Positions 43,329 through 50,666 of a DNA stretch of 64,000 nucleotides are shown one piece after another. The notes below the pieces were generated by a model. That model was given only the letters and a program-made list of their open reading frames with translations. It was not told the origin of the DNA and made no database searches. Origin of the DNA: a candidate division WOR-3 bacterium (lineage in GTDB: Bacteria > Hydrothermota > Tepidihabitantia > Tepidihabitantales > Tepidihabitantaceae); the NCBI GenBank assembly GCA_024653355.1, contig JANLFQ010000001.1:248001-312000 (forward strand), written 5' to 3'. The position numbers and the translations under genes are program-made. Every line of letters starts with the position of its first letter. Position 1 is the stretch's first letter.

Positions 43329-43630
43329 TATATTTTTTACTTTAGAATTGGGGGTGATATTGGCAGGTGTTCAGTAGTCTAAATTACTTTTGTTTTACAA
43401 ACTGATTTTGTTTTTGGGTGAAATGTGACAATTAAAACCGATTCCGGATTTGATTCGGCTTAAAGAAGAGAATTGAAAAGCAGGGGTAAAACCGTAATAA
43501 AATGGGTTGCCGGACCGGTTTTGCGCACAATTTCCCATACCATTCCCAAGACTATCCCGGGGTTGGGTAGGGAAAATCGGGCGCGATTGTTAACTTTAAA
43601 AATATCAAAGGGTTATTTGCCGGGCTGAAT
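43329..43630. other. Intergenic region with a nested inverted repeat
   Basis: No gene is visible in about 300 bp. Three nested complementary pairs occur at 43523-43584: GCGC/GCGC (43523-43526 and 43581-43584), TTTCCC/GGGAAA (43531-43536 and 43570-43575) and CCCAA/TTGGG (43545-43549 and 43563-43567). This could be an imperfect hairpin RNA or protein-binding site; no known RNA family is recognised. Confidence 0.45.
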
Positions 43631-43658
43631 TTGCCCGCTGGATACTTTAAAGTATACT
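43631..43658 (+). promoter_or_regulatory. Promoter of the XRE regulator gene
   Basis: TTGCCC (43631-43636), 16-bp spacer, TATACT (43653-43658). The -10 box lies only 5 nt before the first ATG (43663), so the second in-frame ATG (43669) may be the real start of a leaderless message. Confidence 0.45.
43642..43658. promoter_or_regulatory. Palindromic operator candidate upstream of the XRE gene
   Basis: ATACTTTAAAGTAT (43642-43655) is a perfect 14-bp palindrome and overlaps a second palindrome AGTATACT (43651-43658). Both overlap the -10 box, as expected for autoregulation by the helix-turn-helix protein encoded next. Confidence 0.5.
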
Positions 43659-43662
43659 AAAA

Positions 43663-44724
43663 ATGGTTATGGACAGGTTCGTCTGGAGAAAAGAGATGGG
43701 CGAGCGGCTCCGGTCGTTAAGGCAGCGGGCGAATTTGAGTCTCAGGCAGATGGCAAAACTTATGGCAAAGGATAAAGGGGGATGGATTGTGTTGAGCCGG
43801 CTGGAAAATGCAAAGGTCAAAAATCCGTCAATCGGGCTAATCGCCGATTATTTGAGGGTCTGCCGGGCAGGGTTCAAGGACATTGAAGACCTGTTAACTA
43901 ATTATACGGCGCAGCCCGTTTTGCAGGAAAGGGGAGAAAGAAGTTCAGTTAGCGCAAACCGTGTTGAGCCGGTGAAAAGACCGAAATTTGTCCGGACCGA
44001 AGAGCAGAAGGCGCGCCGCCGGCAAAGGGTTTACGAGTTGAAACTTTTGCGACCCGATGTTGAGGAGCGGCTTTATTCAGTTTTGAAGGAACTTGGTGAA
44101 CCGGTGGCACGCACCAGCGTTTGCGGTGCTCTTTGTCAAACCGGACGGCGCTGGTTTGAAATTGTCTGGCGCACCAGAAGCCGCCCCAGAAGCCGGGAAC
44201 GACAGTTGAAAAAGGAGATGAGTCGCGAGATACCGCATTTTTTAAAAAGGGAATGGGTTGAGCGGGTGCGGAAGGAGATGGAGTTACTTGCCGAGGAGAA
44301 GTTGCGGGCGAGGGTTACACTGCCGGTTGAGGAAGTAACAGTTAGTCCACCGGCAAGGGCTGATGACCGTTTTTTACAGGAGCGGATGGCGGCACGGATT
44401 CGGGTCCAAGAACTGAGGAAACGCCGGCTGGAGATGTTTGCCGATAAAATCGTCGCGGAGTTGAGAAGGGAGAATCTCCCAGAGCAGAAGATGGCGATGG
44501 TGAAGCTTTCGCTGTTACCAGAAATGATGCGCATCTGCGATGAGAGTCCGGACGACCGGATGGAGCGGAAACGGCGCATCGAGGAGTTTAGTGCGCGCTG
44601 GAGCACATTTCCGCAAATAAGTCGGGTGACGGAGATGTTTCTTGATTATTACGAACAGTTCCGGAATGGGGATGGTGTTTCAGACTCAAACCCGCGCCCG
44701 GATGAAAGAGATGGTACACGCTAA
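43663..44724 (+). CDS. XRE-type helix-turn-helix protein with long charged C-terminus
   Basis: 353 residues. The N-terminal domain (about 10-75) is a Cro/C1-type helix-turn-helix: MGERLRSLRQRANLSLRQMA, then LSRLENAKVKNPSIGLIADY. The remaining 275 residues are highly charged (Arg, Glu, Lys) and mostly helical, with no recognised domain; a segment near 145-170 (VARTSVCGALCQTGRRWFEI) contains two Cys. Start choice: ATG 43663, ATG 43669 or the ATG at residue 12; no ribosome-binding site is evident for the first two. It stands alone between the C25 peptidase terminator and the pgs promoter, so it could control the PGA/surface operon or itself; this is inference. Confidence 0.7.
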   Translation: MVMDRFVWRKEMGERLRSLRQRANLSLRQMAKLMAKDKGGWIVLSRLENAKVKNPSIGLIADYLRVCRAGFKDIEDLLTNYTAQPVLQERGERSSVSANRVEPVKRPKFVRTEEQKARRRQRVYELKLLRPDVEERLYSVLKELGEPVARTSVCGALCQTGRRWFEIVWRTRSRPRSRERQLKKEMSREIPHFLKREWVERVRKEMELLAEEKLRARVTLPVEEVTVSPPARADDRFLQERMAARIRVQELRKRRLEMFADKIVAELRRENLPEQKMAMVKLSLLPEMMRICDESPDDRMERKRRIEEFSARWSTFPQISRVTEMFLDYYEQFRNGDGVSDSNPRPDERDGTR

Positions 44725-44765
44725 CGAAAGGTGCGGCACGATGGTGCGGTGCGCTTTAACCTTGA

Positions 44766-44793
44766 TTGACTTTTGTAATTGCGGTAATAAAAT
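44766..44793 (+). promoter_or_regulatory. Promoter of the pgs (poly-gamma-glutamate) operon
   Basis: TTGACT (44766-44771), 16-bp spacer, TAAAAT (44788-44793). The predicted start near 44800 leaves an 18-nt leader without a clear ribosome-binding site before the pgsB ATG (44818). No other promoter is seen in the 14 kb that follow. Confidence 0.6.
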
Positions 44794-44817
44794 TTTGACT
44801 AAGAGCAGGCTCGGTCG

Positions 44818-45984
44818 ATGATTTTTATACTCCTTCTTGTTCTGGTGTTCATCGGGTTCGGGCTCGCTGAATACCATCTCCATCAGAGAAACCTTAAAAC
44901 TATTCCGGTGCGAATCCAGGTCAACGGCACACGCGGTAAGTCATCGGTTACCCGGCTAATTGCTGCGGGGCTGCGTGCTGGTGGAATGCGGGTGGTTGCC
45001 AAGGTTACCGGCACGAAACCGCGCTTTATTGTCGGCGATTACGAAGAGTACCCGGTGCGGCGTCTGGGAAAGGCAAACATCATTGAGGAGCTGCGGATTG
45101 TGCGCCGGGCAAGGGCAGCGGGTGCTCAGGCGCTGGTGATTGAGTGTATGGCGCTGGTGCCGGAGTATCAGCGGATTGAGGGACAGATGTTGATTCAGCC
45201 GACGCACGGGGTGATTACCAATGTCCGTGCCGACCATCTTGATGTGATGGGTCCGACGGTTTTTGATGTTGCTCGGGCTTTGAGCAATACCATTCCGCGG
45301 CAGGGCAAATTTTTTACTGCCGAACGGGGCGCGCCCCTTAAGGTGTTACAGAGACGAGTCCGGCAGGGAGTGGAGATGACCGTTACTGACCCGACAACGG
45401 TGAGCGACGAGGAGATGCGGGGTTTCAGTTACATCGAGCACAAGGAGAATGTTGCGCTGGCGCTGGCGGTGTGTGCCAGCCTTGGCGTCAGACGGGAGGA
45501 TGCACTGCGCGGGATGCAGCGCAGTCTGCCCGACTCCGGGGTGATGCGGATTTATAAAATTGTCGATGAAGGGAAGGTTTTTGAAGTTGTCAATACCCTT
45601 GCCGCCAATGACCCGGATTCAATCGGGATGCTCTGGCATTTGGTTAAAGACCGTTGCGAGCGCAGGATTGTGCTGGTGAACTGTCGCCGGGACCGGACCG
45701 ACCGTTCCCGACAACTTGCTGAACTGGTTAAAGACTGGGAAAAGGATTATATTGTGGTTACGGGCGGTTTGACGAAAGTTTTTATCAACCGGGCGCGGCA
45801 GTTGGGTGTGCCGGCGGAAAAGATGTTTGACCTGGGTGAGGAGTTAGAGCCGGCACTGGTCTATGAGAAGGTGTTGCGTTTAGTCAATGAGCGGGCGCTA
45901 ATTTTCGCCACCGGTAATACGGTCGGTTATGGAGAAAAGTTGATAAACTTTTTTGCCCAAAAAGGAGGCAGGGTTGATAATTGA
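44818..45984 (+). CDS. pgsB: Poly-gamma-glutamate synthase PgsB/CapB
   Basis: 388-residue membrane-anchored amide ligase of the Mur ligase superfamily that polymerises glutamate through gamma-carboxyl bonds with ATP. One N-terminal helix (IFILLLVLVFIGFGLAEY) is followed by the ATP site VNGTRGKSSVTRLIAAGL and the PgsB segments VIECMALVPEYQ and ITNVRADHLDVMGPT. VNTLAANDPDSI and VNCRRDRTDRS occur in the C-terminal half. Length and motif order are normal. Works with PgsC; it starts the operon. Confidence 0.93.
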   Translation: MIFILLLVLVFIGFGLAEYHLHQRNLKTIPVRIQVNGTRGKSSVTRLIAAGLRAGGMRVVAKVTGTKPRFIVGDYEEYPVRRLGKANIIEELRIVRRARAAGAQALVIECMALVPEYQRIEGQMLIQPTHGVITNVRADHLDVMGPTVFDVARALSNTIPRQGKFFTAERGAPLKVLQRRVRQGVEMTVTDPTTVSDEEMRGFSYIEHKENVALALAVCASLGVRREDALRGMQRSLPDSGVMRIYKIVDEGKVFEVVNTLAANDPDSIGMLWHLVKDRCERRIVLVNCRRDRTDRSRQLAELVKDWEKDYIVVTGGLTKVFINRARQLGVPAEKMFDLGEELEPALVYEKVLRLVNERALIFATGNTVGYGEKLINFFAQKGGRVDN

Positions 45985-46417
45985 AACCATCGGACTGGGG
46001 ATGCTACTTTCCTTTTTTCTCACCGAGACGGTTGGACTGGCAGCCGGTGGTATTGTTGTGCCGGGTTACATCGCATTGAGTTTAAATGAGCCAATGCGAC
46101 TGCTGGCAACCGTGGCGGTAGCGTTTGTTACCTATCTCCTGCTGAAGTTTTTAAGCCGGTTTATGTTGCTATTTGGCCGGCGCACGCTTCTTCTCGGGGT
46201 GCTCATCGGTTATCTTTTAGGATATGCGACTAAAATCGTTTCACCGTTGAGTTTGAATTCCGGGCACATAGATTTAAGCGTAATTGGCTATGTCATCCCC
46301 GGGCTCATTGCCTACTGGATGAGTCGGCAGGGGATTGTGGAAACGGTGTCAACGATGGTCGTGGCGGCGGTGCTCACCCGGCTAATCGTGACGGTTATTT
46401 CGGGCGGGGTGTACTGA
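45974..46417 (+). CDS. pgsC: Poly-gamma-glutamate biosynthesis membrane protein PgsC/CapC
   Basis: 147-residue integral membrane protein with four to five helices that forms the PGA synthase with PgsB. The start IIETIGLGMLLSFFLTETVG followed by AAGGIVVPGYIAL is the family hallmark. The start is taken as TTG at 45974 because AGGAGG at 45963-45968 is well spaced; another TTG at 45953 would add seven unlikely residues. It overlaps pgsB by 11 bp and pgsW by one base. Confidence 0.9.
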   Translation: MIIETIGLGMLLSFFLTETVGLAAGGIVVPGYIALSLNEPMRLLATVAVAFVTYLLLKFLSRFMLLFGRRTLLLGVLIGYLLGYATKIVSPLSLNSGHIDLSVIGYVIPGLIAYWMSRQGIVETVSTMVVAAVLTRLIVTVISGGVY

Positions 46418-47508
46418 TGCGGCGCCGGCGTGGTAAGATAAATCGCTGGGTGATTTTTGTCCTGGCACTTGTCGCCCTGCTTTTTTACTTTATTGAGAGC
46501 CGAACGAAACGCACTGTGCCCAGCCGGTGGTATGAGATAAAAGTTGCTGCTGCCCGGTTGTCAGCACAGGCGTTTGAGGTGATAAGGAGCTACCGGTTGA
46601 ATGAACTGCATCTGCCGATTGATTCGGTTAACGACCCGAACTTAACCGGTCTGGTCGGGGTGCAATTTTCTCAGATTACCTACGGCAGAAGCGATTTGAG
46701 TGACGCCCTGACGACTACCAACCCTAACTTCAGCGCCGCACTGGTTGAGATGTTTTACAAAGCCGGGGTTAAAGCCGGGGATACGGTGGCGATAAACTGG
46801 GATGGGACATATCCGGCGTTAAACATTCAGGTTCTGGCAGTGGTAAAGACCCTGGGGCTTACACCAGTGATTGTCACCGACCAGAGTGCCGGGATGTGGG
46901 GAGCAAACTATCCGGGCTGGACCTGGCTGGAGATTGAAAGGGTTCTGCGCCAGGCAGGAATCTGGGAGTTTGCAACCGTTCTGGCAACCCGGGGTGGCGA
47001 GACCGATGATGGCAGGGGTTTTTCGCCGGAAGGCAGGGCGATTCTTGACAGTGTGGCAAAGTCAACCGGGGTGCCGTTGTTTGTGCCGGAGTCGCTGTCC
47101 GAAGCGGTCGCAAAGCGGGCGGCAATTTTTGGGCGGTGCCGGCTTCTGGTCGCAGTGGGACAGGCAAGTTCCAATTCCGGAGAGTTACTTGTGCGGTTGC
47201 CGTCACGGGTAATTACCGAGCGCCTTCCCAAAGCCGGGACCGGGATTGTTGCCGAGTTTTTAAATCGGAGATTGCCGGTGATTCACATCGCCAGTCCCAG
47301 GCGGGTGGCAAATGAGTACCGGTTGCCAATTGCGCCGGTGCCGCTGGGCGAAATTGGCAGGGGCAGACTGTTCTACGAGGCGCGTTATTCGGTACCGGTG
47401 GCGCTTATCCTTGCGCTGGTTCTGGTTGGTCTTTTGTTTCTGATTGTTCGGTACGAGGTGGAGTACTATTTTGGGGTGCGTGCTGAAGACGAGGGTGAGG
47501 CGGTATGA
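46417..47508 (+). CDS. pgsW: Poly-gamma-glutamate system protein PgsW
   Basis: 363 residues. One N-terminal and one C-terminal membrane helix (WVIFVLALVALLFYFIE and VALILALVLVGLLFLIV) enclose a soluble domain of about 290 residues with LVGVQFSQITYGRSDLSDAL, VAINWDGTYPALNIQVLAVV and QSAGMWGANYPGWTW. This arrangement matches the PgsW-type protein found with pgsB and pgsC in bacteria that lack pgsA; its biochemical role is not established. Its TGA overlaps the ATG of the next gene. No pgsA-like or CapD-like gene is present in this operon. Confidence 0.8.
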   Translation: MRRRRGKINRWVIFVLALVALLFYFIESRTKRTVPSRWYEIKVAAARLSAQAFEVIRSYRLNELHLPIDSVNDPNLTGLVGVQFSQITYGRSDLSDALTTTNPNFSAALVEMFYKAGVKAGDTVAINWDGTYPALNIQVLAVVKTLGLTPVIVTDQSAGMWGANYPGWTWLEIERVLRQAGIWEFATVLATRGGETDDGRGFSPEGRAILDSVAKSTGVPLFVPESLSEAVAKRAAIFGRCRLLVAVGQASSNSGELLVRLPSRVITERLPKAGTGIVAEFLNRRLPVIHIASPRRVANEYRLPIAPVPLGEIGRGRLFYEARYSVPVALILALVLVGLLFLIVRYEVEYYFGVRAEDEGEAV

Positions 47509-48398
47509 GGAAAGGATTTATTTTACCTGTAATAGGGTTACTGGTCGTGATGATTAATGGGGCGCAGTTACTGCCGGTTGGTCAACCAACTAAAGTTCAT
47601 TTGAATGTTATCAAGCGGGTACCGCTGGACTACTACCTTTTAACCCGGGAACAACCCCTGACATTTAACATCAGCGCTGTTTCCGACACCGGAACCTGGT
47701 TAAGGGTTTACACCCGCTTGTGGTGGCAGAACCGGCAGGGTGATAAGGCGGCTTATTCAATTTTGTGCATTCAGGACGGTCAGCGCCAGCGGTTCCGTCT
47801 TGTGACCGAACGGTCGCATAAGACACTGGGACCGGCAGGTCAGTATCTTGGCAAATGGCGCTCCTTTTTTGTAAAACTGAAGTCCGATTCGGCAACTTTT
47901 AAATTGATGCTGGACAGCGGTCAATTGGATACGGTGGCTGTGAGATTGGCATTTGAAGCACCCGCGGTATGGAAGACGGTTGAAGTTCCGCACCGTAAAA
48001 GATTGACGATTGTTGTGCGGCAGGAAACCACAACGGTTCGGCGCCGCGGTTACTATCAGATTGCCCGGGATGAGCCTATTGAGGTTGATGTTTCGGGTTC
48101 AGTGCGCGTTCGAGTCCGGCTGAACTTTGACCCGACAATGCGGGGTGAACAGGTGTTTGGTATTGCCGTAGAAGAGAACGGCGCGCCGATTGCGGAAAGG
48201 AGCTTTCGGGTGAAGAAGGCACTGGGCGCACGCTATGAGGAGGTAAGCGATGTTGTCCCTTCTGTGGAGCGGGTTTTGAGGTTCGATTTGAACCCGGGGG
48301 TTCATCGGCTTAAAATTATTTTGCAGGGCACGACCGCAAAAGGCGGTGCGCTCATTGTTGAACGGCTTGTGAAGGGAGCAGATGATGAGTCCGAGTAG
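47505..48398 (+). CDS. Unknown secreted/periplasmic protein of the pgs operon
   Basis: 297 residues with a signal peptide (GFILPVIGLLVVMINGAQL). Two similar beta-rich halves are visible, each starting with a segment of the type YYLLTREQPLTFNISAVSDT / YYQIARDEPIEVDVSGSVRV, so it is probably two tandem sandwich domains. No family is recognised. It is locked into the operon by an ATGA overlap with pgsW and a 17-bp overlap with the next gene, an outer-membrane barrel candidate, so a periplasmic role in PGA handling is a reasonable guess. Confidence 0.7.
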   Translation: MRKGFILPVIGLLVVMINGAQLLPVGQPTKVHLNVIKRVPLDYYLLTREQPLTFNISAVSDTGTWLRVYTRLWWQNRQGDKAAYSILCIQDGQRQRFRLVTERSHKTLGPAGQYLGKWRSFFVKLKSDSATFKLMLDSGQLDTVAVRLAFEAPAVWKTVEVPHRKRLTIVVRQETTTVRRRGYYQIARDEPIEVDVSGSVRVRVRLNFDPTMRGEQVFGIAVEENGAPIAERSFRVKKALGARYEEVSDVVPSVERVLRFDLNPGVHRLKIILQGTTAKGGALIVERLVKGADDESE

Positions 48399-49416
48399 AT
48401 TGGTGCTGCTTTTTTTATTTCTGGTGACCGTTGTCCGGGGTGCGGATATCTGGCAGATTGTCTGGGATGCAAATGTCAAGTACAATAACAATGTCTTCCT
48501 TTTTTCTCCTTCGGATATCGCGGCGTTCCAGCGGCGGGAGAACCCGGTACGATTTCCCTACAACAGTCTTGATGATGTTGATGTAACTGTATCGGGTAAG
48601 TTGAGCTGGGAGGGAGCTGGCGGTTTTAACCCGCAACTCGGTTTGAAACTCCACCAGTTTGTGATGAATCCGGAAAAGAGTTACGGGTTGTTGACATCCC
48701 GAATAAAACAGCAGGTTGAAAAGGTTGGTGGTTTTAACTTTACGTTCGTGTGGATGCCCAACTATCTGATTCGCTATTATCGGGACCTAACGGCAAAGGA
48801 AACCGAGCGCTATGCCGCCTGCCGGTTTAGTGAATATCTGTTCGGGCTGGAGTTTGTCCGGCAGTTTGGTTCGCTTACTGTTCAACCGGCGTACTCTTTT
48901 GAAGTTGACGACTACATAGCGCCGTTTGACTATTACGACACAAAGGCACACCGGCCCGGACTTTCGCTTGACTGGCGTCCCTGGGCGAACTTTACATTAA
49001 GCGGGGAGTATCAGTTCAAATGGGCAAGGGCAAAAGGTCCGGCACCGGATATATCTTACGATGAACAGGTGCTTGGTTTTCAGGTGGTAAGTAAGCCGAG
49101 AAGGTTTAATCGGTTCGGGATTAAAGCCGGGTACAATTGGGCTTATCGGTGCTACACCGCAACCGAGGATAAAATGCACGCCGGCAGGGTTGACGAAACT
49201 CAGGAGATAACAGTGGGTGCGGAGTATCAGGTAAAACCGGTGACGCTTTCCTTTTCTTATCAGCTGGAGTGGCGCGAGGTAAGTTCCCCTTACCGGAACG
49301 AGATTGAAGATATAAAGAACTACCGGGCGAGTGGGTTCTCTTTTGGTGTCCGTCTCCCGCTAAAAGTCGGTGCGGCAACAAAGGCACAAAAAGCAAAGAA
49401 AGGGGGAAACAGGTGA
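48382..49416 (+). CDS. Outer-membrane beta-barrel protein candidate of the pgs operon
   Basis: 344 residues with a signal peptide (LVLLFLFLVTVVRGAD) and repeated amphipathic strands throughout (QLGLKLHQFVMN, FTLSGEYQFKWARA, VTLSFSYQLEWREV), typical of a porin of about 14 or more strands. The terminal strand is followed by a short basic tail. No named family is recognised. In a diderm, PGA made at the inner membrane has to cross the outer membrane, and this gene in the middle of the pgs operon is the best candidate for that channel; inference from context. ATG at 48382 or 48385. Confidence 0.65.
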   Translation: MMSPSRLVLLFLFLVTVVRGADIWQIVWDANVKYNNNVFLFSPSDIAAFQRRENPVRFPYNSLDDVDVTVSGKLSWEGAGGFNPQLGLKLHQFVMNPEKSYGLLTSRIKQQVEKVGGFNFTFVWMPNYLIRYYRDLTAKETERYAACRFSEYLFGLEFVRQFGSLTVQPAYSFEVDDYIAPFDYYDTKAHRPGLSLDWRPWANFTLSGEYQFKWARAKGPAPDISYDEQVLGFQVVSKPRRFNRFGIKAGYNWAYRCYTATEDKMHAGRVDETQEITVGAEYQVKPVTLSFSYQLEWREVSSPYRNEIEDIKNYRASGFSFGVRLPLKVGAATKAQKAKKGGNR

Positions 49417-50666
49417 AAGGGGCTATCAGGTTGATTTTACGGGCTACGCTTTTATTAACTTTGTTCAGTATCGGTGGGGGTGTTTACTGTATCCGCCCTT
49501 TGCCGGCACCGGGTAAGGTGGCGTTAAACCTGCCAGCGCCTGAGGCGATTTTGAACTCGGCGGAAGTCGTGTTTCAGTGGGATGATGTCGGTGCCGACCG
49601 TTATCTTTTCCAGGTTGGCAAGGATAGCAAGTTTAAGACAGTTGTGGTTGAAGATACGCTTACAACCCATTCAGTGAGTATCAAATTTAAGACCGATGGT
49701 ACCTATTTCTGGCGGGTGAAAGCACAGAGTGCTGAAGGGGTCTGGGGTGACTGGTCCGAAACCGGTTCGTTTAGGATTCAACGGTTTACTGTGGTTGGTG
49801 CGGTCAAGACTACCGGTTATCCGCACAGAATCTCTATCGCCGGAAACCGGGCTTATGTGGCGGACGGGCAAGCCGGTTTGGCGGTTTTTGATGTTTCCGA
49901 TCCCGAGGCGCCGAGGTTTGTTGGCGGCTATATGGACTCTTTGAATGTCGCCTGGGGCGTTACGGTGCAGGACAGTCTGGTGTTTCTTGCCTATGGTTAT
50001 AAGGAACTTTTGATTTTAAATGTCCGTCAACCCGAAAGTATTAAGGTTACCGGTGTTTTAGAGTATCCGCAACCCGGTTATGGTTACAATCTGGTATTGC
50101 AGGACACCTGGGTTTACATTGCGGCTGGTGCGCAGTTTATCGCCGCTTTGGTGACAGACCCGCGTTATCCAAACCTCCGATTCCAATACTACTATCCGCG
50201 TGACTGCCGGGATGTTGCCCTGGTTACACAGCGAGCTTTTGTCGCCTGCGAACAGTTAGGGATTGCCGTCTGGCGCCTGGACACTTTTCCATTTGTTCAG
50301 GTGGGGAGTTTTGATACACCGGGAAACGCCCGGGGTGTTGGGGTTCGGGGTAACCATATTTTTGTTGCTGATGGGCGTAATGGGCTGATGGTCCTCGATG
50401 GCACGGAACCGAACAATATGCGGTCTTTGAGCACATTGAGCCTTGATGGCTATGCCAATTCAATTCTCGTTGATGATAGTCTGGTGATAGTTGCCTGTGG
50501 TTCAGGGGGTGTGGCGATTGTGAACTGTGCTCAGCCCGAATCACCGGAACTAATATCACAGATAAAGACGCCGTATGCTTATGCCGCAGGAGTGACCGCA
50601 AATCGTGACTATTACCTTATTTGCGACCGGGATTGGGGAATTGTTACCGTGAGAAAGGGGCAGTGA
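49413..50666 (+). CDS. Secreted LVIVD-repeat propeller with a fibronectin-like N-domain
   Basis: 417 residues. A signal-type N-terminus (LILRATLLLTLFSIGGGVYC) precedes a fibronectin type III-like domain (about 45-130; ILNSAEVVFQWDDVGADRYL, GTYFWRVKAQSAEG) and then six to seven LVIVD-type repeats such as NRAYVADGQAGLAVFDVSDP and NHIFVADGRNGLMVLDGTEP. LVIVD repeats form propellers on bacterial surfaces. Start GTG at 49413 lies in the stop of the barrel gene (GTGA); the gene ends in TGATG with the next one. Confidence 0.75.
   Translation: MKGAIRLILRATLLLTLFSIGGGVYCIRPLPAPGKVALNLPAPEAILNSAEVVFQWDDVGADRYLFQVGKDSKFKTVVVEDTLTTHSVSIKFKTDGTYFWRVKAQSAEGVWGDWSETGSFRIQRFTVVGAVKTTGYPHRISIAGNRAYVADGQAGLAVFDVSDPEAPRFVGGYMDSLNVAWGVTVQDSLVFLAYGYKELLILNVRQPESIKVTGVLEYPQPGYGYNLVLQDTWVYIAAGAQFIAALVTDPRYPNLRFQYYYPRDCRDVALVTQRAFVACEQLGIAVWRLDTFPFVQVGSFDTPGNARGVGVRGNHIFVADGRNGLMVLDGTEPNNMRSLSTLSLDGYANSILVDDSLVIVACGSGGVAIVNCAQPESPELISQIKTPYAYAAGVTANRDYYLICDRDWGIVTVRKGQ

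Noticed and set aside
44136-44606. Minus-strand open frame opposite the XRE gene
   Set aside because: Ser/Arg/Phe-rich composition is the mirror of Lys/Glu/Arg-rich codons on the plus strand.
50621-50665. Longer start for the C25-type protein at 50666
   Set aside because: It lies inside the previous gene and would bury the signal peptide; ATG 50666 has the TGATG overlap seen elsewhere.
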